Shown piece by piece: positions 11,952 to 25,148 of a stretch of 64,000 nt of DNA. Numbering within the stretch: position 1 is the stretch's first letter; each line of letters starts with the position of its first letter. The stretch is taken from NCBI GenBank assembly GCA_019279435.1, contig JAAALK010000079.1, positions 61,700,330 through 61,764,329 of the forward strand. The letters are read 5' to 3'. The stretch comes from Zizania palustris. Lineage: Eukaryota > Streptophyta > Magnoliopsida > Poales > Poaceae. Both the position numbers and the translations under genes were made by a program. Under the pieces are notes generated by a model, which saw nothing but the letters and a program-made list of their open reading frames with translations, was not told the origin of the DNA and made no database searches.

Positions 11952-12456
11952 TAGGGGTGGCAATACACCCGATGGGTCCGGGGACCCGTCAGGGACCCGC
12001 CCCTACGGGGCCGGGGTTGGGGCCAATTTTTCCCCACGGGTCTGCCGGGTCGGGGGCCCATATAAGAGTGGGGGCGGGTCCGGGTTTATTTTTTTACCCG
12101 CGGGTCCCCGACTTAAGGAGAAAAAATGCAATATTTGTAGCTTAAATACCGAATATGTGATGATACAAAAAAATCCTAGTAATTCTCAAGTCCTCAACCA
12201 CTAAACCCATGACTCATACCCAGCGTGTTGCCGTCCCAGCTCCCAAACTTGCGGCAGTAAAGACGACTATCGGGTTCCCAATATATGTTTTAAAATGTAA
12301 AAGCGGGTCTGCGGGGACCCACTGGGTCTGCGGGAATCCAGCGGGTCCGGGTTCGGGTGGGGAAATCAACCCGCGGGGCTAACGGGACCGGGTCCTACCG
12401 GGGCCGGGTTCGGGGCTGGTATTGATCAACCCGGCCCCGCCCCGTTGCCACCCCTA
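11952..12456. mobile_element. GC-rich non-autonomous hAT-type element, TSD ctccagat
   Basis: The element starts TAGGGGTGGCAA and ends with the exact inverse, TTGCCACCCCTA. Identical 8-bp repeats ctccagat flank it at 11944-11951 and 12457-12464. An 8-bp target duplication is characteristic of hAT transposons. The interior is rich in GGGTCC/GGACCC words on both strands, probably subterminal transposase-binding repeats. No transposase is encoded. It stands out sharply from the surrounding AT-rich DNA. Confidence 0.9.
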
Positions 12457-13588
12457 CTCCAGATGAATAAATATATGGATGGTTTGATCTCAAAGTCAGT
12501 GTGATATTGTAGCTTGGAAGGATGAAAGCATAGTTTCGGCTCAATAGCTAGCAGGTGTTCATGTGATGTTCTTGAGTATCAATTCTTTAAAACAGGTCTG
12601 ATCTTAATTAATTTCTTGTTCTTACATCATACTGAGGGACCATCGACATATCTTAATAGCCATATGCTCCAGAAAATTGATAATTTACCATCGATAAGTT
12701 TAGGTTTCGATTATTTGTCACCTTAAACTTTGGATTCGATAAAATATCATTCTAAACTTTATTCTAATTGATTTTTTCCATTCTATCAGATTTTAACTCA
12801 ATTCTCATTTTTTTCTCTCTAGAAAAAGACCATTATATCCTTCTTATTTTATCCTTTCGATTAGAAAATGCCAACGCCACATTTATATATAGCGAGTAAA
12901 TGTTTTTTTACAGCGTAGATTGTTTTTTGGAAGGAAAAATGAGAAATAAATTAAAATAAGAAAGTAGGGCAAAAAAAAAATCAATTTTATCTTTTTAACC
13001 ATCCGATGATCCATTGCATGCCTCTGCTCTGCTCTGCTCTGTTGCATGTCAAAGTACAGGGAATCGCGGTGGGCCAAGGGAACAAAAAGAAAGAGAGCCC
13101 CACGCCGCGCACCCACCGCATCACAGCCGCAGGAGCGGTCTAGTCTAGTGGTGGAGTGGAGTCTGGAGTGCAAACAAACCCTAGGTAGCCGGACCCGCTC
13201 GCTCCCTGCCGGATCCGGTGCGGCCGGTCAAACCCCAAGGCGCCCCCACCCACCCGGTCACGCCCCCCTGGCCTGGCCCTCCTCACGCCTCGCCGGACCA
13301 CCGCCTCAGCCGCCGCCGGTGGAGTCGATCCCCTGTCCCGGCCCTCGTGCATGTTCTCCTCTTGCTTTTCCTATCGCTCTGCATCTGTTGGTGCTGTCGG
13401 ATCAATCGATCCCTCTCTGACCGCGCTCTCGCGGGTTGATAGCCTCTATGCGCGGTGCTTGCCCCCGCGCCAGGGCGGAGATGGACCGGTCATCGGGGAT
13501 GTGGGTATTTGTGTGCTGGGAGGAGACGGGGATGTTCTCTTCTGGATTGAGGGGTTGATCTTGGGGGGGAGGCTGTCGCCGTTTTTTT

Positions 13589-13611
13589 GGGGGTGGGGGT
13601 GGGGGTGGGGG
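13589..13611 (+). promoter_or_regulatory. (GGGGGT)n G-quadruplex motif in the FAR1-related leader
   Basis: Four consecutive runs of five G separated by single T form a textbook G-quadruplex motif. It ends 32 bases before the chosen start codon (13644), on the sense strand, so it should be in the mRNA leader. Another G-run lies at 13563-13569. Folding is predicted from sequence only. Confidence 0.65.
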
Positions 13612-13643
13612 TGCCGGGTGGGGGTGGAGAGTGGACGGCTGTG

Positions 13644-16600
13644 ATGGAGAGAGGGGTGGCGACGGGGAGCGAGCAGGGGACGCCCGAGAGCGAAATGGGC
13701 GACGGCGACAACGACAGCGTCGACTACGGCGGGGAGATGGATGTGGACGCCGTCGGGAACGGCTCGGCCGGGGTGGCGGCGAGCTCCGCGGCGTACGTGG
13801 AGCGTGCCGGCGCGTATGACGGCGTTGACCCGTTCGAGGGCATGGAGTTCGACGACGAGGAGGATGCCTGGACCTTCTACAATGTCTACGCCCACCGCGT
13901 AGGCTTCAGCACCAGGATTAGCGTCATGCACCGCTCGCGCCGGGACGGCTCCATCATGTCACGCCAGTTCGTCTGCGCCAAAGAGGGATTCCGCACCTAC
14001 CGTGGGAAGAACGAGGTCTCCCCTGTCAATGCCGGTAGCGGCGAGGATAGCGGTAGGGGCCGGCGGACACGGGCTGTCACGAGAGTTGGATGCAAGGCAA
14101 TGATCCGTGTGAAGAAGCAAGACAATGGCAGGTGGATGGTGACCAAGCTTGAGATTGCACATAACCATACTCTGGTCCCTCCTAACCAGGCGCACTGCCT
14201 GCGCCCACACAAGCCGCTGTCAGAGTGTGGGAAGCAGCGCACATTCGGGGGTCCTCGAAATGGTGGTATGCTTATTGCGATTGAGCCTCCACCACTGCCC
14301 ATTTCGCCGCCTGTGCTGCAGACAAGCGTCGCTCAGGTTGTTCCCCGGTATACTGGGGATAGTATTGGAGATCATACTCGAGTAATTCTGGATTATGTCA
14401 AACACATGCAAGCTGAAGATCCAGCATTCTTTTATGCCATGCAATTTGTTGATGGGCATCCAATAGGGAATATATTTTGGGCTGATGCAAGAGCAAGGAT
14501 GTCTTACAAACACTTTGGAGACACCATTTTCTTGGACGACTACTGCAAAAGGAGCAAGTATCAGCTTCCGTTTGTTGCTTTCACTGGAGTTAATCACCAT
14601 TGCCAGCCAGTCCTGTTTGGTTGTGCGATCATTGGGGACAACTCAGAGGCATCATTTATTTGGTTATTCGAGACACTTCTCTTGGCAATGTCTAGTCAAC
14701 ACCCTGATTCTCTTACCACAGAGTATGATAGTTCCATACAATCAGCTGCCCTTAAGGTTCTTCCCAAGACTAGACACCGTTTCTGCAGGTGGCACATCTT
14801 GAATGAAGGGCGTGATAAGTTATCACATTTGTCGAATTTATTTCCATCCTTACATGAGGAGCTTGTCAATTGTATCAACATGTCTGAAACAATTGATGAG
14901 TTCGAAGCAAACTGTAAGACATTAATTTCTAAGGTTGGCCCTGGGAATAGCGAGTGGCTCTATTCAATGTACAATTGCCGGCAGCATTGGGTCCCAGTAT
15001 ACTTGAGGGATACATTTTTTGGGGTTGAGTCATCAAAGCAGGAATGTGAAAGCAAGAGTTCCTTTTTTGATGGTTATATCAGTGCAAAAACTGATTCACA
15101 GTCATTCATCCAGCAGTATGAAAAAGCTCTGGACGGTTGTTATGAGAAGGAGGTGAAGGAAGAATTTGAGACAAAGTACTCGCTTCCAGAAATCAAGACA
15201 TCATCTCTTATTGAGAAGCAAGGTGCAGACTTGTACACACGGTCAATGTTTTTGAAATTCCAACAGGAACTTATTGATGCATCTGTTTCCACTGTGGAAA
15301 TAGTAAAGGAGGATGGCAAATCTTGCATATATAAAGTGACCAAATTTGCAGGAAGTGAGAAGCCTCATATTGTTGTGTTCAAGTATTTTGAAAGTTCCGT
15401 AACATGTAGCTGTCGAATGTTTGAACATCTGGGTATCGTCTGTAGGCACATACTTACTGTTTTTGGCACGCGAAGTGTAGCTTTACTTCCTTCTCAATAC
15501 ATTGTAAAGAGATGGACTAAAGATGCCATGGAAAGAAGCACAGATAAAAAAATCAATGAAGTTAGCAGAGTTAATGAGCCCAAGGAGGAGCAAAAAAGTG
15601 GCATTGAAGATGGCGAGCAATCTCAGACATGGCGATACAACAGTTTATGCCGTGAAGCACTTAGATATGCTGAAGAGGGAGCATCATCAGGAGAGGTTTA
15701 TATTGTAGCAATGCAGTCTCTTCAAGAGGCTGCAAACAAGGTCAATATGGCAAAGAGAGGTATTGGGCAGGTAGCGCCATTGGCAGTGAAGCCAATTTCA
15801 GCCCAACCGCCAGAAAACTTTGGAAAAGTGCACGAGATTAGTTATAATCAGCAAAAGAAGAGAAAAAGGAATTCAAACAACAAAACAAGAGAGAGTTCAT
15901 TGAATCAACTTATGTATCTACAACAGCCTGTTAATTTTCTGTTTGTTGCTACGGGTACATCAGGTGGTCCACAAGGACCTAGTCAAATAGTTGCTGCACG
16001 TCCTGTTTCTTTGAGTGCATCAAACGGTCAAACATCTAGCTCAAACCACTCAATCGATGGCAATGCCACACCCTCCTCTGTAGCCCCTAAAAAAACTTCT
16101 GAATTGTCCAATTGCATTGCACTAGTATCAGCACCTGCTTTGGGAAATGCTGTGCAAGAAGGGGAAACCCAATCTTCAGGGTTTGCTTCACAAACAAAAG
16201 AGGTCGTTTTCTATACCAGACACCAGAAATTTCATATTTTTTATATTGTAAGTGTTACATACTTACATTCCAGTGTTTGTAGTATCATGCTTAGGACTAA
16301 GGATAACAAAGGAGTTATTACCTAAATATATATCACCTCCATTCTTTTATAAATGATGTTCAGGTAGAGTTTCTTGTTCTTTTACAGGTGATATTCTACA
16401 TTTTTATTGCAAATATAGCCATATCATCTTCTTTAACTACCCTTTTCTTGTTTGATATATATTCCATAGTGACCATTAATCACTTTCATTATTGGTAGGG
16501 CTTTAGTAGAGGAACAAATTTAATGGGGTAACCATAGTTATTAAGGTGGTAAGGCGAGGCTAGGCGCCCGTCTACCTTTTTACCTTTTAAGCGGTAAGGC

Positions 16601-19268
16601 ATAAGGCAAGGCAATGCCTTACATATAAAATATAAGAAAACTAATATCAATTGATAAGTAGCAAATTCCAAATAACAATAGCAATGTAGCATGATAAAGT
16701 AGCAAATGCCGAATAGCAATAGTAATATAGCAATCTAGCATAATAAAAGTAGCAAATAGTTAACTACTCCAACTCTCCCATCTCTCAAATCTCAATAGCC
16801 ATCGTCAAATTCATTGGGTCATTGGGATTGGTAGCTAAATCTCATTTTGTTCTCCATCATCTTGGGCACCTGAAAGAAAATCATGTTATTTAGTTAACCA
16901 TAAAGTAGTGTTAATTACTTAAATGTTATAGTTATTTGTGTATACAATTGCTATTTGTTTCCTAGATTAATGCTATTGAGTGAGTACTGAAGCTTTTGCT
17001 GAAGATGCTGTCTAATGAATAGTGAAGCTTTATCTGAAGTATGACTGCTTTTAGGAAGAACACGTTTCAATATATTTACTACAAGTGAACTAGATTGAGT
17101 ATAGATTTGGTCATGTTTGAATTTAGCTATAAATGATATTGCAGAGAATGCTATACCATTGAATCATACCGTTATGCTTAATGATATTCTCACTAGGTTG
17201 GGCAACATTTCATGATTTTATTACTTGTGATACTAACTTTTGTGTACTGAATGCATTAAAGATCACATGACTAGATAAAGAAAACTTGGTGGGGATCAAC
17301 AGTAGGTTTATGTGAGATAACCAAGGGTTTGGATCACATTTTAGTATGCTTTTAATAAACAAGTGTTGATATGTGAAACATAACATTTGATTTATAACAT
17401 ACTTTCTCAAAGTTACCCTGTCTACTCATTAATACCTCACAGTTAAACTTGAAACCTCCACCTGATATGTTCTCTATGATATAGCAAGCTTAATACTGTA
17501 AAAAATAACGCGATTGTGGTCAATTCATTTGAAATGGAACTGGAGTGGTTTAGTAATTTGTACCAGCTTGTATTAGTGATATTTTTGGTATGTTTGCTCA
17601 CTTTCCATTTTGTATGTCCACAAATACCCCCAAAATACCATGATTTATGAGAATTTCAGAATTATTTACCCTTTTCAAGTGATCTTTTGTTTACTTATCA
17701 GGCATTCTCCCTTAACAGTAACTTAGCAAGCGAAATCTTGTGTTTCTCGCCTAACAGCTGTAACCTACTTACCTACTAGGAGGTGCAAATTTAGATCCCA
17801 GTCATAATAGTTCTGAAGGGCTTACGCAGTTGAAAGCAATTCTCATTTAAGGAAAATCAATTGGTTTACTATTTAAGATTGCATCCTTCAATTTTGCCTG
17901 TGATATCATTGGTTGGAACTTGGAACCTAACTATTACATTGACAATAGCTCTAATTTTGTTCTGGTGTGGTTTGGTCTGGAAACATTTGTATGGGTCTAT
18001 TTCGTTTATATCATGTGGCTACTTTTTGCATTTTTAGTCCTTTCGGGAAAAAGGTGATTTGCCTTCATGTAAGATCTACTATAGCGGCGCCAATTATTTT
18101 TAGTACAGTCATCTAAGGCCCATTATGTAATGCTTACTCTCAAACTTTGAATTCTAATCCAGGGTGTAATCCTGGGTGTGCCGAGAAAAAAAATCCAATT
18201 TTTTCGTACATTTTAGATTTGTTTCATACATTTATCTGCTTGTTTTAGCTCCAGCCGTAGCTTATTTCCACATGGGATTATGGCTAGCTTTGATTTGCTT
18301 ACTATATTTATATAGTGATTGTGCCATTTCAATATGTGCCTAACTGCCTACTCCTATATCAGCTTCAGCCACACTGATCTTGATGAATTCTGCAGAGTCA
18401 TGAACTGTCCCAAGGTAATGGCAACAAGGGAAACAATGCCAACATAGTAAGCTTTACTTCATTACCGCAGCTTGTGACAGTTCCTGTTGGACTGTGTTTT
18501 TCTTCCATGGATAGCTCCAAGATACCTGCAGGTATGTGTTGACATTATTGTACTGCTAATCAAATCTACAAGTTGTCACTAACATCCAATCCCAGTTGGT
18601 TGTACATATTTTACCAATATTGCAAATCATCCTTGCTGTTTAAGTTTTTGCTATGACATATATGTTTGTTTCATTGGTGCATCCTAGTAATTTGTCTGTT
18701 TCAATAAGAGTACTTATCTACAATTCTTTTAACTGATACTCATTTATACCTTACTGTTGATGCAGGCACAATGAATTCTGTAAACTCTGGTGGAGTGCTT
18801 AGCAATGGCAATGCTCCTTTTGGTCTTTGTCAATCTCAATCTACGCATTCACAGACAAGAACACTAGGAGACAGTGCTGATTATCAGCTAACTCCTGAAG
18901 GTTCTTCTATTCGGGCAGCAGCCATTGCAGCTGGCGCACGCATTGCATCTCCATCTGATGCAGCTTCAATCATAAAAGCGGCAGAGTCAAAAGGTGCTAT
19001 CCACATCAAGCCAGGGGAAGGAATCCCAAATTGTCTGAAACCATTAGCCCCAAAACCGCTCTCCTCCCTACCACCAGCCAACATACCCAGTTCGGTGCAT
19101 GCTTCCAAAAACCATTTGCAACCTGGACAGGGCAATTTTGGTGATTCTGCAGCAGCCAAAGATGCAATCTTTGGTTCCTCAGACAGCAGTGATGATGATG
19201 AGTATGACGATGACGATGACACTGATGATGATGGTGAGGATGAGGGGGTAAGTGGTGATGAGATGTAA
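13644..19268 (+). CDS. FAR1-related sequence (FRS) protein
   Basis: The three coding exons are 13644-16202, 18396-18531 and 18766-19268, joining in phase to 1065 residues. FRS proteins descend from Mutator-like transposases and act as nuclear transcription factors, first known in phytochrome A signalling. Domains in order: a FAR1 DNA-binding region (about 60-180, with FDDEEDAWTFYNVYAHRVGF and HNHTLVPPNQ), a MULE transposase-like domain (about 295-390, ending TRHRFCRWHIL), a SWIM zinc finger (about 588-604, CSCRMFEHLGIVCRHIL), and a very acidic Asp tail. The family motif IITD at the second catalytic Asp reads LTTEYD here, so the acidic residue is Glu and the triad is not intact. The open frame extends upstream only by a TTG codon, so ATG 13644 is the first usable start. 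Intron 1 (2.2 kb) retained would give a different, shorter C terminus. Confidence 0.9.
16203..18395. other. Large FRS intron 1 with transposon-like remnant
   Basis: The first part stays open for 40 codons beyond the donor and then stops at 16323-16325. From about 16536 to 16870 the text has the aaggcgaggc/aaggcataaggcaaggc style and repeated agtagcaaat words seen in degenerate rice hAT-like elements; ends and target duplication were not found. The rest is AT-rich with nothing recognised. Confidence 0.4.
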
Positions 19269-21343
19269 CAAGAATAATCTTCATTTTGGCACCTCTTCAA
19301 TATCTTCAGCTGTCCTTGTACTAACCTAGTAACCTCTTCTAATGGCTTCTGAGGCCCTGATCTTTTAACAAACCTTCACCCGTGGATTCTCTTAGAACAT
19401 AGCTGTATACATGTTTATAGCCTGTATGTAAGCTCCCAACTATTGCCTCCATGAGCCTAGAAGTTGCCTTTTTCCTACTCTAGTAAGCATGCCTACAAGT
19501 CCTTTTTTGTTAACCTAATCATAAACATTAAGCTTTCTTAAGCTTGGTTTTTATTGGCTCTTGCTGGGGTTTGATCTAATGGTCAGATCACATGTGAAGC
19601 TTATGTACAGAATGAGTTTGTTAAATGCTTCCAACAGCTCAATTTTGTACTCCCATTTTTCTCTTGTTGGAGAGAGATTTCTAAACTTGGGCTCACTGCC
19701 CCTTGTCATATTCTTCTAGCATGACCTACAAGACAATAGTAATTTATACCAATGTTTTTCCCTGTGCTGCAGAAGCAGGCATGTTTTTTCTCCGAAAATG
19801 GATACCTTTCGCTTAAATACCTCAGCATGATTGGTTTAACTTTCTTTTATTCAAAATCATAGCAAATCGGTGCTTGCATATTTTTCTTGGCTGGTTTACT
19901 GGCCAGACCAACCAGCTCATGTTAGCAAAGCCAGATTTGCTGTACATTTGATGACAATTGAACCATCCGAATAAATCCGAAGTGAAATTTTGAAAGCAAA
20001 AGACAAAACCAAATGGCGAAAAAACAGTCACGAAAAAAACAAAAAGCTTTTCTAACTAGCTTTTGTGCTAAAATCTAAATCAAAACAGTAGGAAGCTGAA
20101 TCAAATAAGTCCAGACCTTACCACTATGTTATTATAACATACCGGTTGATATAAATTATGTAAATTTTGTAAAATATATTATTTTAATATAATTCAAAAA
20201 TATATAATTTTAATATACACATTATAAAATTTCATGATTATAATAATTTACATGCAAAATTGGATATTAATAATGTAATCAAACGTCATGAGTTACTAAA
20301 ACATTTTCTGACCAAATAACTTTTCAATTTTTCCACAACTTATAGCTCGTAACGATTTTCCGCTCACAACTCGTAACGGCAATTTTCAAAAACTACGGCT
20401 CAAACAAATACATGAGCCGAGATTCCCACTCACTTGCGGATTTTACCGATTTGGGGGCGTATTGTACGTAACTAGTCAGAGGCTTGTGCTTTGCAACAGA
20501 ATCTTATTTTATAATAGAGTTTTGCGCAAAATTCATGTTTCTACATGATTTTTCTAGAAATCTAAGGGTTTTTACTTCCCGCAAAATACATAAATTAAAT
20601 ACTGAAATATAAATACAGTTTTCTTTTTCTTGTTTTTTATTTTTATTCTTTTTCCTTTTTTTCTTTTTCCTCTTTTCTTCTTTTTTTTTCTCACGCAGCC
20701 AAAGCAAGTTCCTGCGCGCACATGCATGCGCGCGCGTTGTGGGAGGGTGGAACAGCGGCTCACTCGCAGGACGGTTGCAACTTCGGGTTTGGGGCACCGG
20801 TTTTTATAAGGTATAAGTTTTGATTGGTTTTTTGTGGGAAGTGTGCTGATTGCGGACGGAGGAACGGAAAACTAGCCGCTTTATAATAGTAGAGACATAA
20901 CGCAGTCGAGTTATGCTTTTTTTTAAAAAAAAATCTGAAATGACCTTTCGTTTTCAAAATTTACAACCGTATTTTAAAACCGTCCTCCCAGGGACATTAC
21001 ACGATAGCAATAATTTCTAATTTCCAGTGGGCAGTGGCCCAGTTGACTGGTGAAGAAAACAGGCCGAGAAGGAGCGGCAGGCTCGTCGCGGCGGGAGAAA
21101 TCGAGCTGCTTGGAGACGAAGGTGTGCTTGGCTGACGGTCAGCATGATCCCCCGATCACCCGATGCACATCTGAATTCTTCTCTCGCTCCGGTGCGCGGG
21201 CGGGATCAGGCGAGCTGGCTCGGCTCCGGGCCTCCGGCAGACGGCATCCACCGGCCGGTAGTTTTTTCCCGGGCACTTTTCAGAGCTATCAGCTTTAAAT
21301 GCTTTTGGCACCAAAGGCCCAAGCCCACATTTCGGAAGAGAGA
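19269..21343. other. Intergenic, FRS 3' end to IPMDH leader
   Basis: The FRS 3' UTR is at the left. AT-rich DNA follows (20110-20330), then a pyrimidine-rich tract (about 20620-20690), and a GC-rich leader from about 21050. An in-frame ATG at 21299 could extend the downstream gene by 15 codons. No other gene was recognised. Confidence 0.45.
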
Positions 21344-24300
21344 ATGCCCGTCCAAGCTAATCCCCTTATCAAAACCCTAGCCTTGTCGCCTCGGCGGCGG
21401 CGTCGGCTGGCGCCGCCGGCGCGGCGTCCGACGGCGTCCGTCCGCTGCTCCGCGGCGGCGAGGAGCTACAGCATAACGCTCCTCCCCGGGGACGGCATCG
21501 GCCCGGAGGTGGTCGCCGTCGCCAAGGACGTCCTCTCCCTCGCCGGCGCTCTAGAAGGCATGCATAGATCTCTCACGGTCCTATGCCTTTAGTCCCGATC
21601 GCTAGCAGCGGAGTGATCCCTCGTTTCCTTCCGCCGCAGGCGTCGAGTTCCGATTCCAGGAGAAGCTGATGGGCGGCGCGGCACTGGATGCGTACGGCGT
21701 TCCGCTCCCCGCCGAGACGCTCGCGGCGGCCCAGGCGTCGGACGCAGTCCTCCTCGGAGCCATAGGAGGGTGAGCGTTTTGTTCGAGGTTAAATGTAGGA
21801 GCTGGAGCCACAGCAGTATCTGCTGAGAATTGTTTCCAAATGTTTTCAGTTTGCCATAATTTCTTATACTACATTCACCGTTCTGAGAAAGTTGGATACA
21901 TACAACGCTGTGCTTTGCAGGTATAAGTGGGATAACAATGAGAAGCACCTTAAGCCAGAAACTGGGTTGCTTCAAATTCGTTCTGGGCTTGGTGTCTTTG
22001 CTAATCTGCGTCCAGCTGCAGTGTTGCCTCAGGTATAACCAATTCCCACCTCAGTTCGTGACAATTCACTTGACCAATGTTCCTTGGTTAAACAATACCA
22101 TGTTTTAAGTTGTTTCTGCCTTTATGGAATTGAAAGGAATAAAGGATCATAATCTGTACCAATTGCCAATTTTGAAGCACGTCAACATGATCTGTGGTGA
22201 ATTTAGTGACTGTTGAACTGACACTTCCAAAGTTGCAGCTACATTATTGTAGGCAATGCTGCTATTAATAGACAAGAAAAATTAGATCAGTGACATTTTA
22301 AACATCCATCTTTACAAATAACAATGCAAATGGAGCTCTTCTTCAAAGTGACACGGCGAAGGGCAGATTATACTATGAAGGGTAAAATGACATTTTTTTA
22401 TTCATTTTCCTGCATGGTGGGTAGGAATTGACACTAACTGGAAATGGTTGTGGAAGTGCCGAAGTGGTGTGCCATATTCAAAAGATATGATGGCTTTTTT
22501 TTCCTTCTGCAATCGCAGTTTGAAGTCAAGTCCAGTTGCAATGTTATTCCATTCTTTAAATATGCATGCTTATATAAAGCTGGCTTAGTTTTCTCTAGTA
22601 CTTCCTTTGTCACTAAATATATGTTGTTTGCCAATTTCTATTATAACATGTTCTAAACCACACAAATAAATCAACTGTATTAAACAAATGTATTATAATT
22701 ATATATTTTTAAACTATAATCCATAATGGATGGACAGTTTTAACAATATCAACTTATGTAGGAAATCTAGATGTTTTTTGAGAAAAATATTAATGGTGAA
22801 AATAATATTGTTTTATTGATGTCTTCTAGGATAACATATATTTAGTGACAGGGGAAGTAGTTAATATTCTTTTGTTCAATTGTTTATGTTTATGTGCTAG
22901 CTATTCTGTCCCTATTTGCCAATGGTATTCAAGTGTAGTTAGTTTTTCTTTGAACTAATCATTTTTTAGTTAGTAGATGCATCTACTTTGAAAAAAGAGG
23001 TAGCTGAAGGAGTCGACATCATGGTTGTTAGAGAGCTTACAGGAGGTAATCTTTATAAATTTATGATAGACCATGGAGGTTTCTCCTTCATTTTTCATGG
23101 TTGTATTTTCTTGTGCATTCTGATGAAACTTGTAACCACACATATAACCTAACCTATTACTCCTGTCCCTGACAGGAATATATTTTGGACAACCTAGGGG
23201 TTTTGGAACCAATGACAAAGGAGAGGACATTGGCTTCAACACTGAAGTATATTCAGTTTCTGAGGTGATTCTAGCCTTCATTAGACGTCTTAGCAACTTT
23301 CTCCACTGAAAAGCTATTTCTTGAACAAGTGATAGTCCAGTAGTTTGCATGGCTAAACCTTACAGACATTATATTTTTTGAAATTTCTTGCAAATATCTG
23401 CCTGGATGTGATTTCTGGTAAAATGCCTGTATGAAAACTGAGAACTGTTTATTTCTCCAGATTGATCGAATTGCACGCGTTGCATTTGAGGTTGCTCGGA
23501 AACGAAAAGGGAAACTTTGCTCGGTAGACAAAGCAAATGTGCTTGAGGTACTTCATGATATATTTATGTTGATCCCAAATATTGTTTTAAAGTTTTTTGG
23601 AGTATATGTTTTATGGAATTGGAATGTTTCTTGATTCAAACTGAGTGATGGACTTGTATCCATGACACTCATATATCTGATTTGCCATTTGATTGTGAAA
23701 TAAATGAGATCGCTCAAAACCTGGTGTTCTATATTGGACATTTATTTTGGATTCACCTGTGATTGCTATTGCATTTTCTAACACTAGTAAAGCTATGTTA
23801 AAAAAGATTCATTTTAAGTATTTTTTTTGTTTCTGTGCATAATTAATGTGACCTTTAGCTCTTATATTATTGTAGGCATCAATGCTTTGGAGAAAACGGG
23901 TGACTTCATTAGCTTCCGAATTCCCTGACATTGAGCTTTCACATATGTATGTTGATAATGCTGCAATGCAGCTTATTAGGAATCCTAAGCAGGTTTGTTT
24001 CTTTTATATCAAACTTACTGCACCAGTGCATCTTGCAATGAAACACGAGAATTTGTTGGAGTACAACAGTACAACATACTGAATGCCCTGCATCATTGCA
24101 GTTTGACACAATTGTCACAAACAATATTTTTGGTGACATATTATCTGATGAAGCGTCAATGCTCACGGGAAGCATTGGAATGCTCCCATCCGCCAGTGTT
24201 GGTGAATCGGTAATATGCCCAATGCAAAATCCTCTATATCTTTGGACATTTTTATTTAATTCTTGATGAAAATGATTGATGTGTAACTGCTTGATGAAAA

Positions 24301-25148
24301 TGAACATGCAGGGGCCAGGTCTTTTTGAGCCTATCCATGGCTCCGCTCCTGACATTGCTGGGCAGGTTGAGATGACTTTTCACTTTGAAAGTATTGTTAG
24401 ATGCTTCATTGGCTTTTAGTATGCTTTTTTGAAAGTTTAATTCCCCTGTTAATTAATGATTGTAGGATAAGGCAAACCCATTAGCAACAATTCTGAGTGC
24501 TGCCATGCTATTGCGATATGGTCTTGGAGAAGAAAATGCTGCAAAGAGAGTTGAAGCTGCTGTTACAGAAACACTTAACAACGGGTTCCGAACTGGGGAC
24601 ATATATTCTCCTGGAACGGTAAGACTATTTTGTTATGCGTCCATCAATAATAAAATGTTTGTATTTGTTAAAGTCCTGAAGGAGTAGGAGTTCAAATGTT
24701 CAATATCTAGTAGCTGCTTGCTATGTTTCTGCCAAACCGAAGGTTTAGTTCTTATTAGTTTCATATAGTGTCTACTTGCATACCAAGTAGTTGGTACTCA
24801 TCTAGCATAATCATTTATATAGCGAGCGTATAAAAAATAAAAAAGGTGTGATATACGGTCATGTAATTAACTTTAGTAAAACATAATTCTATTTACCTTA
24901 TTTTGTAGTGAATATAAAAAAACAAATTCTTTAAGCTTATGCCATAGCATCTAATAAATTCATTAACTGTCGCCACTTGTTCCAGAGTGGTAGTTACCAA
25001 GTGCTATATTGATTACATTTGCTATGCTTTTCTCCTCTTTGTAAATCTTACCTTTCTTAAGCAGACATTGGTTGGATGCAAACGGATGGGAGAGGAAGTC
25101 TTGAAGACTGTGGAGTCTCAGAGCGCAGTTGCTGTAAACTCATCGTAG
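21344..25148 (+). CDS. IPMDH: 3-Isopropylmalate dehydrogenase, chloroplastic
   Basis: The eleven coding exons are 21344-21557, 21640-21769, 21921-22032, 22970-23045, 23176-23264, 23461-23547, 23876-23992, 24102-24209, 24312-24365, 24466-24618 and 25065-25148, giving 407 residues. The enzyme oxidises and decarboxylates 3-isopropylmalate with NAD+ in leucine synthesis, in the plastid stroma. The first about 40 residues are an Arg/Ala/Ser-rich transit peptide. Then come ITLLPGDGIGPEV, the substrate region IRSGLGVFANLRP, RELTGGIYFGQPRG, VDKANVL, YVDNAAMQLI, FGDILSDEASMLTGSIG and the NAD-binding HGSAPDIAGQDKANP. The cysteines in KLCSVDK and VGCKRMGEE match positions of Arabidopsis IPMDH1, where a redox pair has been described. 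Intron 1 needs a GC donor (GAAG|GCATGC) to keep phase. Intron 3 holds a Stowaway MITE. An alternative start is ATG 21299. Confidence 0.95.
22601..22857. mobile_element. Stowaway-type MITE in IPMDH intron 3
   Basis: The left end CTTCCTTTGTCACTAAATAT is mirrored by the right end, whose reverse complement reads CTTCCCCTGTCACTAAATAT. The 257-bp element is flanked by TA on both sides (22599-22600 and 22858-22859). TA duplication and a CTYCC...-like terminus fit Tc1/mariner (Stowaway) MITEs. The interior is AT-rich and non-coding. Confidence 0.85.

Larger units (their letters stand above)
10270..13643. other. Intergenic, dehydrin 3' end to FAR1-related 5' UTR
   Basis: It holds the dehydrin 3' UTR and about 1.3 kb of AT-rich DNA with no gene. 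A GC-rich hAT-type MITE is at 11952-12456. A short (CTCTG)n run is near 13020-13041. From about 13100 to 13643 it becomes the GC-rich leader of the FAR1-related gene. The open frames here overlap one another in several frames and look like composition effects. Confidence 0.5.

Noticed and set aside
13587..13643. 19-residue N-terminal extension (MGVGVGVGV...) on the FAR1-related protein
   Set aside because: The frame opens at a TTG inside the G-quadruplex run; the first ATG is at 13644.
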